A DNA stretch of 64,000 nt from an uncultured Lachnospiraceae bacterium (GTDB taxonomy: Bacteria; Bacillota; Clostridia; Lachnospirales; Lachnospiraceae), in assembly GCA_910586585.1 (NCBI GenBank), contig CAJUKA010000010.1, forward strand, positions 26,316 through 90,315, in the 5' to 3' direction. This document shows positions 36,391-46,336 of this stretch, piece after piece (the stretch's first letter is position 1; every line of letters starts with the position of its first letter). The translations under genes and the position numbers were made by a program. The notes beneath the pieces were generated by a model. The model saw nothing but the letters and a program-made list of their open reading frames with translations, made no database searches and had not been told where the DNA came from.

Positions 36391-37761
36391 ATGAACGAGA
36401 TAAAGGACAGATGGAATGAAATAAAGGAAGTTATCAGGCAGGAATACGATCTGACAGCCGTCTCTTTTAATACATGGGTTGCGCCGTTACAATTTTATCA
36501 GGTCGAAAACGATATTGTATCGATCCTGATACCGGCAGAACAGGCTCATTTGTTGAAATACATTCACAATAAATATTATGTTTGCTTTAAAGTTACTATC
36601 TCTGAGCTTATGGAACATGAGTATGATGTAACGTTTGTAGCCGAAACTGATATTGTGGACTCAAAAAAAACCGGTTCGAAAGATTCCCCAAAATCAAAAA
36701 AAAATACAAACAAAGTCAATTATGAGAGCGCAAATTTAAACAACAAATATAAATTTGATACGTTTGTCGTTGGAAGCAACAATAAATTTGCCCACTCTGC
36801 AGCGCTTGCAGTTGCAGAATCTCCGGGAGAAGCCTATAACCCGCTTTATCTATATGGAGGAGCAGGACTTGGCAAAACACACTTGATGCATTCTATCGGT
36901 CATTTTGTATTGGAACAAAACCGAAATATGAAAGTTTTGTATGTAACCTCAGAACAGTTTACCAATGAGGTGATCGAATCTATTCGAAGCGGTAATGCTG
37001 CCGCAATGACAAAGCTGCGGGATAAATATAGAACCGTTGATGTTCTTTTGATTGACGATGTACAGTTTATTATAGGAAAAGAATCTACACAGGAAGAATT
37101 TTTCCACACTTTTAATGTACTTCATTCCGCAGGAAAACAGATTATTCTGTCCTCTGATAAACCGCCAAAAGAAATGGAAACACTCGAAGAACGTTTCCGT
37201 TCCCGTTTTGAATGGGGGCTTATCGCTGATATTCAGCCTCCTGATTATGAAACGCGTATGGCGATTCTTAGAAAAAATGCAGAGGCTTATGACAAAGAAA
37301 TTGATGATGAAATCATTCAATATATTGCTACCAATATAAAATCAAATATTCGTGAGTTGGAAGGTGCGCTCAATAAAGTCATGGCAAACGCACGACTAAA
37401 CAAACAGGAACTCACATTAGCCTTGGCCGAAGATGCACTCAAAGACATTATTTATCCAGACCAGATACGAGAAGTCACTCCAACCTTAATCATCGACATT
37501 GTTTCTGAGCATTTCAATGTTACAAAGGAAGACATTACCTCAAAGAAACGTAATTCCGAATATGTGCTGCCGCGCCAGATTATTATGTATTTATGCCGTA
37601 CTATGACAGGAACACCCTTGCAGACAATTGCCTCACTTTTGAGCAAAAAAGACCATACCACCGTTATTCATGGTGTGGAAAAAATTGAGGAAAAAATCAA
37701 AACAGATGAGGATTTAAAAAATAAAATAGAAATTATTAAGAAAAAAATATCACCTTCCTAA
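36391..37761 (+). CDS. dnaA: Chromosomal replication initiator DnaA
   Basis: 456 residues, normal length. Domain I is near the N-terminus (FNTWVAPLQFYQ). A Lys/Asn-rich linker (about 90-110) follows. The AAA+ core has Walker A GGAGLGKTHL and Walker B VLLIDDVQFI. Domain IV ends with the box-binding signature KKDHTTVIHGVEKI. DnaA binds the boxes on both sides of the gene and unwinds oriC. AGAGG precedes the ATG. It heads the replication gene block. Confidence 0.99.
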   Translation: MNEIKDRWNEIKEVIRQEYDLTAVSFNTWVAPLQFYQVENDIVSILIPAEQAHLLKYIHNKYYVCFKVTISELMEHEYDVTFVAETDIVDSKKTGSKDSPKSKKNTNKVNYESANLNNKYKFDTFVVGSNNKFAHSAALAVAESPGEAYNPLYLYGGAGLGKTHLMHSIGHFVLEQNRNMKVLYVTSEQFTNEVIESIRSGNAAAMTKLRDKYRTVDVLLIDDVQFIIGKESTQEEFFHTFNVLHSAGKQIILSSDKPPKEMETLEERFRSRFEWGLIADIQPPDYETRMAILRKNAEAYDKEIDDEIIQYIATNIKSNIRELEGALNKVMANARLNKQELTLALAEDALKDIIYPDQIREVTPTLIIDIVSEHFNVTKEDITSKKRNSEYVLPRQIIMYLCRTMTGTPLQTIASLLSKKDHTTVIHGVEKIEEKIKTDEDLKNKIEIIKKKISPS

Positions 37762-37808
37762 TTTTGGGCTGTGAATGAATCTGAATAACTTAAGATTCAT
37801 TATGAAAG

Positions 37809-37981
37809 TTATCCACAACGTCATATAGACCATTTTTGTACGATTTCTAAGGAAAAACCGGCCTATTCACATTTCCACGGCTATTACTACTAATATTACG
37901 AATTATTAAATTATATTATATATATTTTCGCAGCGTACCTAAAATTGTTTAAAATTTTTACAGCGAAGGGAGTTATCCACA
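37809..37981 (+). promoter_or_regulatory. Second DnaA-box group between dnaA and dnaN
   Basis: TTATCCACA occurs at 37809-37817 and 37973-37981, with a near match CTATTCACA at 37863-37871. The last box lies between the GGGAG ribosome site and the dnaN ATG, its final A being the first base of that ATG. The group may form part of a bipartite origin or control dnaN. Confidence 0.8.
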
Positions 37982-39087
37982 TGAAAATAATATGTTCTAA
38001 ATTAAATCTATTGAATGGCGTCAATATTGTTTCTAAGGCTGTACCAAGCAAAACTACCATGTCCATTCTTGAGTGTATTCTTATAAACACAACAAAAGGA
38101 CAAATTACACTGACTGCTAATGATATGGAACTTGGAATCGAAACAATCATTGACGGTGAGATTATAGAAAAAGGAATTATTGCATTAGATGCAAAATTAT
38201 TCTTAGAAATGGTAAGAAAACTTCCAGACAATGATGTAACAATTGAAACGGATGCTACCTATAAACTGACAATTACCTGTGAAAAGGCAAAATTCAATAT
38301 TATGGGAAAATCAGGTGAGGATTTTTCAAATCTGCCTCAAATTGAGCGATCGGAATCCATCTGTATTTCACAGTTTACGCTAAAAGAATCTATTCGACAG
38401 ACAATTTTTTCAATTGCTGACAATTTTTCAAATAAAATTCTGACAGGAGAACTTTTTGATATTCATGAAGATATTTTGAGAATGGTTTCATCAGACGGAC
38501 TTCGTATCTCACTTCGAAGAATCAATCTCAAAAATTCTTACCCTGCAAAAAAAGTGATTGTTCCAGGCAAAACGCTGAACGAAGTGAGCAAAATTCTGCC
38601 TGGCGATACCGATAAAGATGTCAATATCTTTTTTACAGACAAACATATTTTGTTTGAATTTGACGATACCACAGTTGTATCGAGGTTAATAGAAGGCGAT
38701 TATCTAAAGATTGACAATATCCTGTCTGCCGATTATGAGACAAAAGTAAAAATTAACAAAAAAGAGTTTCAAAGCTGTATCGACCGTTCTACCCTTTTGA
38801 TTAAAGAAGGCGACAAGAAACCTATTATTTTGAATATTTTAGATGATATGATGGAATTGAAAATGAATTCTGTCACAGGAAGCCTTGACGAAGAAATTGA
38901 TATTTCCAAAATAGGAAAGGATCTGATGATTGGATTTGATCCTAAATTTTTGATTGACGCATTGAAAGTAATTGATGACGAAGAAGTAGAAATCAGACTT
39001 TTAAATTCTAAGGCGCCTTGTTTCATTAAAGATGACGAAGAAAACTATACGTATTTGATTCTTCCTGTGACATTCAGGAATAATTAA
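37981..39087 (+). CDS. dnaN: DNA polymerase III beta subunit (sliding clamp)
   Basis: 368 residues with the three-domain clamp pattern, starting MKIICSKLNLLNGVNIVSKA. Later landmarks include TMSILECILI, LTANDMELGIE and the C-terminal YLILPVTFRNN (the family usually ends LPMR/LPVR). The ring clamp tethers polymerase to DNA. The start at 37981 follows GGGAG by eight bases; an upstream in-frame start at 37945 has no ribosome site. Confidence 0.98.
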   Translation: MKIICSKLNLLNGVNIVSKAVPSKTTMSILECILINTTKGQITLTANDMELGIETIIDGEIIEKGIIALDAKLFLEMVRKLPDNDVTIETDATYKLTITCEKAKFNIMGKSGEDFSNLPQIERSESICISQFTLKESIRQTIFSIADNFSNKILTGELFDIHEDILRMVSSDGLRISLRRINLKNSYPAKKVIVPGKTLNEVSKILPGDTDKDVNIFFTDKHILFEFDDTTVVSRLIEGDYLKIDNILSADYETKVKINKKEFQSCIDRSTLLIKEGDKKPIILNILDDMMELKMNSVTGSLDEEIDISKIGKDLMIGFDPKFLIDALKVIDDEEVEIRLLNSKAPCFIKDDEENYTYLILPVTFRNN

Positions 39088-39115
39088 TTTTGAAAAATTT
39101 TGAGCGGAGAATACT

Positions 39116-39340
39116 ATGAAAGAAATAACAATCAAAGATGAGTTTATAAAACTTGGCCAGGCGCTAAAGCTTGCGGGGTTGGTAGATTCCGGAGTTGATG
39201 CCAAAATTGTAATCCAGGATGGGCTGGTCAAAGTAAATGGACAGGTGGAAACAAGACGGGGGAAAAAACTTTTCAATCAGGATGAAGTATGTTTTGAAGG
39301 CAATTCTTTTATGATTAGAACTGCAAGCTTGAAAGAATGA
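39116..39340 (+). CDS. yaaA: S4-domain RNA-binding protein YaaA
   Basis: 74 residues with an S4-like fold: IKLGQALKLAGLVDSG, then VKVNGQVETRRGKKL. This small protein sits between dnaN and recF in most Firmicutes. It probably binds RNA; its role is unresolved. It precedes recF by 10 bases. Confidence 0.93.
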   Translation: MKEITIKDEFIKLGQALKLAGLVDSGVDAKIVIQDGLVKVNGQVETRRGKKLFNQDEVCFEGNSFMIRTASLKE

Positions 39341-39350
39341 GAATGAAAGA

Positions 39351-40451
39351 ATGGTTATTAAATCGCTTGAACTTGAAAATTTTAGAAATTATGAGACGCT
39401 CTTGATAAATTTTGACAGCGGAACCAATATACTCTATGGTGACAATGCCCAAGGAAAAACAAATATTCTTGAAGCAATCTTTGTATCGGCAACAACAAAA
39501 TCCCATAAAGGAAGTAAAGACAGGGATATTGTAAATTTTGCTTTTGATGAGGCACATATTCGTACTTATGTATTAAAAGATGGTTTGGAAAACCGTGTTG
39601 ATATGCATCTTAGAAAAAACAAATCAAAAGGAATTGCCATCAATGGGCAAAAGATAAAAAAAGCCGCAGATTTGCTGGGGTTGTTAAATGTCGTCTTTTT
39701 TTCGCCAGAAGATTTGTCGATTATAAAAAATGGGCCGTCAGAAAGGCGCCGTTTTGTTGACATGGAATTATGCCAGCTTGATAGTGTTTACCTTTACAAT
39801 TTGAATCATTATAATAAGATTATTAATCAGAGAAACAAACTTTTAAAAGAATTGAGTGTTCATCCGGAGCTAAAAGATACGCTTTCTATATGGGATAATC
39901 AGCTTGTGTCATATGGCAGCAGGATTATTGAAAGAAGATCTGATTTTGTCAATCAGTTAAATGAAATTATATTTGATATTCATGCAAAACTTTCTGGAGG
40001 AAAAGAAAAGATTCAGATTGTTTATGAACCTGACAGTTTGATTGAGGAATTTGAACAAAAATTATCAGACAGTTTAGAAAAAGATATTCGTCTGAAACAA
40101 ACTTCAAAAGGTCCTCACAGAGATGATTTTTCTTTTATGATAAATGGTATTGATATCAGAAAGTTTGGTTCTCAGGGGCAGCAGAGAACTGCAGCGCTAT
40201 CATTAAAATTATCAGAAATAGAGCTTGTGAAAAAGCTGACAAAAGATACTCCTTTGCTGCTGCTTGATGATGTATTGTCAGAGCTTGACAGCAGCAGACA
40301 GAATTATCTGTTAAATAGTATTGGCGATATTCAAACAATTATTACTTGTACCGGATTGGAAGAATTTGTCAATAATAGATTTGAAATCAATAAGATTTTT
40401 TATGTTTCAAATGCATCATGCAAAGAAAACGAGTCAAAACTGAAACATTAA
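39351..40451 (+). CDS. recF: DNA recombination and repair protein RecF
   Basis: 366 residues, SMC-like ATPase: Walker A GDNAQGKTNILEA near residue 30, a signature region FGSQGQQRTAALSLKL and Walker B PLLLLDDVLSELD. RecF loads RecA at gapped DNA with RecO and RecR. It is tightly linked to yaaA and gyrB. The ribosome site is weak (GAAAG), as expected in a coupled operon. Confidence 0.97.
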   Translation: MVIKSLELENFRNYETLLINFDSGTNILYGDNAQGKTNILEAIFVSATTKSHKGSKDRDIVNFAFDEAHIRTYVLKDGLENRVDMHLRKNKSKGIAINGQKIKKAADLLGLLNVVFFSPEDLSIIKNGPSERRRFVDMELCQLDSVYLYNLNHYNKIINQRNKLLKELSVHPELKDTLSIWDNQLVSYGSRIIERRSDFVNQLNEIIFDIHAKLSGGKEKIQIVYEPDSLIEEFEQKLSDSLEKDIRLKQTSKGPHRDDFSFMINGIDIRKFGSQGQQRTAALSLKLSEIELVKKLTKDTPLLLLDDVLSELDSSRQNYLLNSIGDIQTIITCTGLEEFVNNRFEINKIFYVSNASCKENESKLKH

Positions 40452-40516
40452 ATTAATTACCGCAGGTGTTTTTGACAAATGCGGCAGAACTGAAAATCAG
40501 GAATGGGAGGAAATAT

Positions 40517-42436
40517 ATGAGTACTGAGTATGGAGCTGACCAAATTCAGATATTAGAAGGTCTTGAGGCTGTTAGAAAGCGACCTGGCATGTATATCGGC
40601 AGCACTTCTTCAAGAGGTCTGCATCATTTGGTTTATGAAATTGTTGATAATTCAGTCGATGAGGCATTAGCAGGGTATTGTGATACCATAGACGTCACCA
40701 TCAATCCTGACAATTCTGTAACAGTCATAGACAATGGACGTGGGATTCCTGTAGGAATCAATCACAAGGCAGGGAAACCTGCGGTTGAGGTAGTATTTAC
40801 AATTCTTCATGCCGGCGGTAAATTTGGCGGCGGGGGATACAAGGTATCAGGCGGTCTGCATGGAGTAGGCGCGTCTGTTGTGAATGCGCTTTCTAATTGG
40901 CTTGAGGTAGAAATTTGCAGTGAGGGAAAAATTTATAAACAGCGGTATGAAAGAGGGCATGTCTGCTACCCATTAAAGGTAATTGGAACGTGCGATCCTG
41001 AAATGACTGGTTCTAAAATTTCATTTATGCCAGATGACACTATTTTTGAAGAAACGATATTTGATTATGATGTGCTGAAACAGCGATTGCGGGAAATGGC
41101 GTTTCTGACAAAAAATCTCACAATTATACTTCGCGATTTGCGCAACGAAGAACAAATTGTTGAAAAGAAATTTTGCTATGAAGGCGGAATCAAAGAATTT
41201 GTTGTATATTTAAACCGCAGTAAGACAGCGCTTTATGATGATATCATGTACTTTGAAGGAAAAAAAGACAATGTGTATGTAGAAGTTGCAATGCAGCACA
41301 ATGATTCCTATACAGAAAGTGCATACAGTTTTGTAAACAATATTAATACGCCAGAAGGCGGAACACATCTTGCAGGATTTAGAAATGCAATTACCAAAAC
41401 ATTTAACGATTATGCAAGAGGCGCAAAATTATTAAAGGACAATGAAGCAAATTTGAGCGGCGATGATATCAGAGAAGGACTTACAGCAATTGTTTCTATC
41501 AAGATAGAAGATCCTCAGTTTGAAGGACAGACAAAACAAAAACTTGGAAACAGCGAAGCAAGAGGCGCTGTTGACAGCATTGTGAGTGAACAGCTTACGT
41601 ATTATTTAGAGCAGAACCCTGCCATTGCAAAACAGATATGCGAAAAATCTATTCTTGCACAAAGAGCAAGGGAAGCTGCCAGAAAAGCAAGAGATTTAAC
41701 CAGAAGAAAGACTGCGCTTGATGGTATGACGCTGCCAGGCAAGCTTGCAGATTGTTCAGATAAAGACCCTAAAAACTGTGAAATTTTTATTGTGGAGGGT
41801 GATTCTGCCGGAGGCAGTGCAAAAACAGCTAGAAGCCGTGCAACACAAGCAATTCTTCCGCTTCGAGGCAAGATATTGAATGTGGAGAAGGCAAGACTTG
41901 ACAAAATTTATGGAAATGCAGAAATTAAAGCTATGATTACTGCATTTGGAACAGGAATTCATGAGGATTTTGATATCACAAAGCTGCGCTATAACAAGAT
42001 TATCATCATGACCGATGCAGACGTTGACGGAGCGCATATTGCTACGTTGATGCTCACATTCCTTTATCGGTTTATGCCCGAATTAATCAAACAGGGGCAT
42101 GTATATCTGGCACAGCCTCCTTTGTTTAAATTGGAGAAAAATAAGAAGGTTTGGTATGCCTATACAGATGAGGAGCTTGCAAAGATACTAGATGAGGTAG
42201 GACGCGATCAGAATAACAAAATACAGCGTTATAAAGGACTTGGTGAGATGGACGCAGAGCAGCTTTGGGATACGACAATGGACCCTCAAAAGCGTGTTCT
42301 TTTGAAGGTTTCTATGAATGAAGAGGCAGAATCTGAAATAGACCTTACCTTTACAACGCTTATGGGTGATAAGGTTGAGCCAAGACGTGAATTTATTGAA
42401 TTAAATGCGAAGTACGCAAAAAATTTGGATATATAA
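40517..42436 (+). CDS. gyrB: DNA gyrase subunit B
   Basis: 639 residues. GHKL ATPase motifs: LEAVRKRPGMYIGS, EIVDNSVDEALAG, VIDNGRGIPVG and GGLHGVGASVVNALS. The Toprim part has FIVEGDSAGGSA and MTDADVDGAHI. A KVEPRREFIE end is typical. The GyrB subunit supplies ATP hydrolysis for supercoiling with GyrA. GGGAGG lies six bases before the ATG at 40517. A 138-bp repeat element separates it from gyrA. Confidence 0.98.
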   Translation: MSTEYGADQIQILEGLEAVRKRPGMYIGSTSSRGLHHLVYEIVDNSVDEALAGYCDTIDVTINPDNSVTVIDNGRGIPVGINHKAGKPAVEVVFTILHAGGKFGGGGYKVSGGLHGVGASVVNALSNWLEVEICSEGKIYKQRYERGHVCYPLKVIGTCDPEMTGSKISFMPDDTIFEETIFDYDVLKQRLREMAFLTKNLTIILRDLRNEEQIVEKKFCYEGGIKEFVVYLNRSKTALYDDIMYFEGKKDNVYVEVAMQHNDSYTESAYSFVNNINTPEGGTHLAGFRNAITKTFNDYARGAKLLKDNEANLSGDDIREGLTAIVSIKIEDPQFEGQTKQKLGNSEARGAVDSIVSEQLTYYLEQNPAIAKQICEKSILAQRAREAARKARDLTRRKTALDGMTLPGKLADCSDKDPKNCEIFIVEGDSAGGSAKTARSRATQAILPLRGKILNVEKARLDKIYGNAEIKAMITAFGTGIHEDFDITKLRYNKIIIMTDADVDGAHIATLMLTFLYRFMPELIKQGHVYLAQPPLFKLEKNKKVWYAYTDEELAKILDEVGRDQNNKIQRYKGLGEMDAEQLWDTTMDPQKRVLLKVSMNEEAESEIDLTFTTLMGDKVEPRREFIELNAKYAKNLDI

Positions 42437-42444
42437 TTTTTAGT

Positions 42445-42597
42445 AACTGTTGTGAAAAGGTAACAGTTCAGCCTAGGACTTTGCACTACGCTGCAAAGTC
42501 CGTAAGAAAACATAGTGGTTGAGATGCATCAAGCCACCACGAAGTGGTTTTGCATGGCTTGATGTCAGTAACAGGAAGCCGAAGGCTGAATTGTTAC
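42445..42597. repeat. Cruciform-like repeat element between gyrB and gyrA
   Basis: Outer arms GTAACAGTTCAGCC (42460-42473) and GGCTGAATTGTTAC (42584-42597). Inner hairpins: GGACTTTGCA/TGCAAAGTCC (42476-42501) and CATCAAGCCA/TGGCTTGATG (42527-42564) with a CCAC/GTGG tip. AACTGTT (42445-42451) also pairs with AACAGTT (42462-42468). It has the look of a mobile or RNA-folding intergenic repeat; related fragments lie at 9459, 30589 and 45317. Confidence 0.7.
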
Positions 42598-42679
42598 GTG
42601 AAAAGAAACGAGCTTGTTCAGATTGGTAATATTGTGCTGACACCTAATTTGCGGGTTGTTGGTGGTATGGAGGATTATT

Positions 42680-45223
42680 ATGGATGATACAGTATTTGAC
42701 AAGATACAGGAAGTTGACCTTCAGAAAACTATGGAGGAATCGTACATAGAGTATGCAATGAGTGTCATCGCTTCACGTGCGCTTCCTGATGTCAGAGATG
42801 GTCTGAAACCGGTACAAAGAAGGGTGCTATATTCAATGATAGAGTTGAATAATGGCCCTGATAAGCCACATCGAAAATGTGCGCGTATTGTCGGCGATAC
42901 CATGGGTAAATATCATCCCCATGGGGACAGTTCTATTTATGGCGCTCTGGTGAATATGGCGCAGGAATGGTCTACACGCTATCCTTTAGTTGATGGTCAT
43001 GGAAACTTTGGTTCTGTGGATGGTGATGGAGCTGCTGCCATGCGTTATACAGAAGCAAGACTTAGCAAAATTTCAATGGAGCTGCTTGCTGATATCAATA
43101 AAAATACAGTTGACTTTGTGCCAAACTTTGATGAGACAGAAAAAGAGCCGACAGTACTTCCCAGCCGCTATCCCAATTTGCTAGTAAATGGTACGCAGGG
43201 AATTGCAGTAGGGATGGCTACAAATATTCCACCACACAATTTAAAGGAAGTGATTGCTGCGGTTGTCAAAATGATAGATAACCGCGTCAATGAAGACAGA
43301 GATACAGAGATTGATGAACTTTTGCCGATTATCAAAGGGCCTGATTTTCCAACAGGCGGAATTATTCTGGGTACGCGCGGCACTGAAGAAGCATATCGCA
43401 CAGGACGCGGCAAAATTAAAGTCCGCAGTGTGACAAATATTGAGACAATGGCGAATGGCAAAAGCAGAATTATTGTCACAGAGCTTCCATATATGGTCAA
43501 TAAAGCAAGATTGATTGAAAAAATTGCAGAACTTGTAAAAGAAAAGAGAATTGATGGCATTACAGATCTGAGAGATGAATCTGACAGAGAAGGAATGCGT
43601 ATCTGTATTGAGCTTCGAAAAGATGTAAATGCGAATGTCATCATGAATCAGCTATATAAACATACACAGCTTCAAGATAGTTTTGGCGTTATTATGCTTG
43701 CATTGGTAAACAATCAGCCAAAGGTTATGAATTTGAAGGATATGCTGACTTATTATATACGGCATCAGGAAGATGTTGTCACTAGAAGGACGCAGTATGA
43801 TTTAAACAAGGCTGAGGAACGCGATCATATTTTGCAGGGCTTATTGATAGCGCTTGACAATATTGATGAAGTTATCCGCATTATCAGAAGCAGTGCAAAT
43901 ACACAGGCTGCAAAAGAAGGGCTGATTCAGCGGTTTGACCTTTCAGAAGTGCAGGCACAAGCAATTGTTGATATGAGACTTCGTGCTCTGACAGGTCTTG
44001 AGAGAGAGAAACTTGAGCAGGAGCATGAGGAGCTTTTGAAAAAAATTCAGGAGTATAAAGCAATTTTGGCAGACAAGAAACTGTTACTTGGCGTTATCAG
44101 AAATGAAATCATGTTAATTTCTGATAAATATGGTGATGATAGACGTTCAAAATTTGCTTATGATGAATCTGAAATCGGCATGGAAGATTTAATTCCGCGT
44201 GGAAATACAGTGATTGCCATGACAAGTTTAGGATACATCAAGCGTATGACAGTGGATAATTTCAAAACCCAGCGCAGAGGCGGCCGCGGAATCAAGGGCA
44301 TGTCAACAATAGAGGATGATTATATTGAAGATTTGCTGATGACAACAACCCATCATTATTTGATGTTTTTTACCAATTTTGGGCGCGTTTATCAATTAAA
44401 GGCTTATGAAATACCAGAAGCGGGCAGAACAGCAAGAGGTACTGCAATTGTCAATCTTTTGCAGTTAAATCCGGGTGAAAAAATATCTGCCATGATTCCT
44501 ATTAGTGAGTTTGAAGAAGGTAAGCATCTTTTTATGGTGACAAAAAAGGGTATTGCAAAAAAGACTCCAATTATGGAATATTCAAATGTTCGAAAAAATG
44601 GGCTTGCTGCAATTTCATTACGTGATGATGATGAACTTATCGAGGTAAAAACGACAGATGAAAATTCTGAAATTTTCCTAATTACAAAGTACGGAATGTG
44701 TATTCGTTTTAAAGAAACTGATGTACGATCTATGGGTCGGGTTGCAATGGGTGTCATTGGCATGAATCTTGACGATGGTGATGAAATTGTTGGAATGCAG
44801 TTAAATACCCAAGGAGATGCGCTGCTGATTGTTTCTGAGATGGGAATGGGCAAACGAACAAGCCTGGATGAATTTACTGTGCAAAAGCGCGGCGGAAAAG
44901 GTGTTAAAAGTTATCGTATTACAGAAAAAACAGGAAATGTTGTCGGTGTCAAAGCTGTCAAAGATGACAATGAGCTTATGATGATCACAACAGAGGGCGT
45001 TATTATCCAGATTCCTGTTTGTGATATTTCTGTTTATGGCAGAAATACCTCTGGTGTGAAGTTGATTAATCTGGATGATGAGTCTGTGAGGGTAGCAAAG
45101 ATTGCCAAGGTTAGAGAAAGGCTTTCCGATGGAACACAGGAGATAGAGGAAGAAGAATTGTCAGAAGACATCATAGAAGAAAGTGCTACTGATAATCAGG
45201 AAGATACCAATATATCTCAATAA
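42680..45223 (+). CDS. gyrA: DNA gyrase subunit A
   Basis: 847 residues. The catalytic Tyr is in AAMRYTEARL. The quinolone-determining segment is HPHGDSSIYGALVNM: Ser at the usual position 83, but Gly at the position often Asp or Glu. The C-terminal beta-pinwheel repeats include the GyrA box-like QRRGGRGIKG and KRGGKGVKS. The acidic tail ends EESATDNQED. GGAGG lies before the ATG at 42680. Confidence 0.98.
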   Translation: MDDTVFDKIQEVDLQKTMEESYIEYAMSVIASRALPDVRDGLKPVQRRVLYSMIELNNGPDKPHRKCARIVGDTMGKYHPHGDSSIYGALVNMAQEWSTRYPLVDGHGNFGSVDGDGAAAMRYTEARLSKISMELLADINKNTVDFVPNFDETEKEPTVLPSRYPNLLVNGTQGIAVGMATNIPPHNLKEVIAAVVKMIDNRVNEDRDTEIDELLPIIKGPDFPTGGIILGTRGTEEAYRTGRGKIKVRSVTNIETMANGKSRIIVTELPYMVNKARLIEKIAELVKEKRIDGITDLRDESDREGMRICIELRKDVNANVIMNQLYKHTQLQDSFGVIMLALVNNQPKVMNLKDMLTYYIRHQEDVVTRRTQYDLNKAEERDHILQGLLIALDNIDEVIRIIRSSANTQAAKEGLIQRFDLSEVQAQAIVDMRLRALTGLEREKLEQEHEELLKKIQEYKAILADKKLLLGVIRNEIMLISDKYGDDRRSKFAYDESEIGMEDLIPRGNTVIAMTSLGYIKRMTVDNFKTQRRGGRGIKGMSTIEDDYIEDLLMTTTHHYLMFFTNFGRVYQLKAYEIPEAGRTARGTAIVNLLQLNPGEKISAMIPISEFEEGKHLFMVTKKGIAKKTPIMEYSNVRKNGLAAISLRDDDELIEVKTTDENSEIFLITKYGMCIRFKETDVRSMGRVAMGVIGMNLDDGDEIVGMQLNTQGDALLIVSEMGMGKRTSLDEFTVQKRGGKGVKSYRITEKTGNVVGVKAVKDDNELMMITTEGVIIQIPVCDISVYGRNTSGVKLINLDDESVRVAKIAKVRERLSDGTQEIEEEELSEDIIEESATDNQEDTNISQ

Positions 45224-45238
45224 AAGCAAAATAAAACC

Positions 45239-45318
45239 AATCGTTGGGTAAGATTAACAAATGTGCAGTACCAAACGATTTCCATACCCGTTCGCATCCT
45301 TATTTGAGCGGGTATGGA
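45239..45318 (+). terminator. Two stem-loops after gyrA
   Basis: AATCGTTGGGTA (about 45239-45250) pairs with TACCAAACGATT ahead of a second hairpin, TCCATACCCG (45281-45290) with CGGGTATGGA (45309-45318). No strong T tract follows; GAACTGTTAC right after it is an end of the GTAACAGTTC repeat family. It probably ends gyrA transcription. Confidence 0.5.
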
Positions 45319-45357
45319 TGAACTGTTACATTATTTGAAATATTTTTACAGAGTTGT

Positions 45358-46104
45358 TCAACTTTTTTGATACAGATAGCTTCTTCCCTTTTTTCCAATG
45401 CGTTCTACAATTTGGATTTCGGATAGTATATTTAACAGGGTGGAAGCAGTTTTCTGTGAAATTTTAGCTGCTTTTCTCAAATCACCAGAAGTAAAGGATT
45501 CAGGAAGTATGTCTGGCAGAAATTTATTATAATCAGACAGCGTGTCTATTCGTATCTCGTCAAAGATTCCAACAGGAATACCATCCATGCGGGAAGAACC
45601 TTTCTTTTTGTTCTTGCTCCATCCATTTAAGTATCTTGTCTCCTCGACATCAATCAGACTAATAATAAAATGCAGTTTTGGGTTATTGATAAACATTTTG
45701 ATACGATATAATTCTGGTACGATCTGGTAGAGTGTGCCTGTTTTTGGAGATTTGCGTTTTGGTGAAAGCTCACCTGTTTCCATATCAAGCCAAGACAACC
45801 ATTTGGTATGTGCAACAGGATAAATAATTGTGACATCATATTCCTGCAAAAAATAAGAAAGCTTTTCTCTCATTTTATTAAAATTGCGTGTCTGCACTTC
45901 AAACAATTCGCCATCAATACAAATATCCGCTACAAAGGGACCAATTTTTACTTCATGATAATCAGGGTTGGGAGCATAATAATATTTCAAAACACTATGT
46001 ATTGTTTTTTCCTGAAGTGTCCCAATTCCATTTTGTCCTTGCAGTGCACCAATCATCTGATAACAAGCTTCAGAAAAAAGAGTTTGATCAATTGTATTTT
46101 TCAT
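45358..46104 (-). CDS. Unknown protein: PD-(D/E)xK-like core with C-terminal winged helix
   Basis: 248 residues. Around residue 60, VADICIDGELFEVQTRNF has the spacing of a PD-(D/E)xK nuclease core (Asp, then Glu-x-Gln). The C-terminal 60 residues resemble a winged helix (TSGDLRKAAKISQKTASTLL). It might be a nuclease-like regulator, but activity is unproven because the usual ExK lysine is a Gln. GAGG lies ten bases before the ATG at 46104. It converges on gyrA. Confidence 0.6.
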   Translation of the reverse strand: MKNTIDQTLFSEACYQMIGALQGQNGIGTLQEKTIHSVLKYYYAPNPDYHEVKIGPFVADICIDGELFEVQTRNFNKMREKLSYFLQEYDVTIIYPVAHTKWLSWLDMETGELSPKRKSPKTGTLYQIVPELYRIKMFINNPKLHFIISLIDVEETRYLNGWSKNKKKGSSRMDGIPVGIFDEIRIDTLSDYNKFLPDILPESFTSGDLRKAAKISQKTASTLLNILSEIQIVERIGKKGRSYLYQKS

Positions 46105-46336
46105 CTCATACATTCCTCTTGAGAAAGATATTTTATGAATTTGTGTGTATTTGATAAAGGTTTGTATATTTATATTAGTGTATCAGATAATAGTAAAGAT
46201 TAAAATGTCATATTGCCAAACAAATGTAGTTTTTAATATTCTTTCTTGAAAATATGTAAAATCGTGGTAAAATATAGTAATTATATTAAAAGCGTATGGA
46301 ATGTATTGTTGATATGATGAAGGGACATGAAATAAA

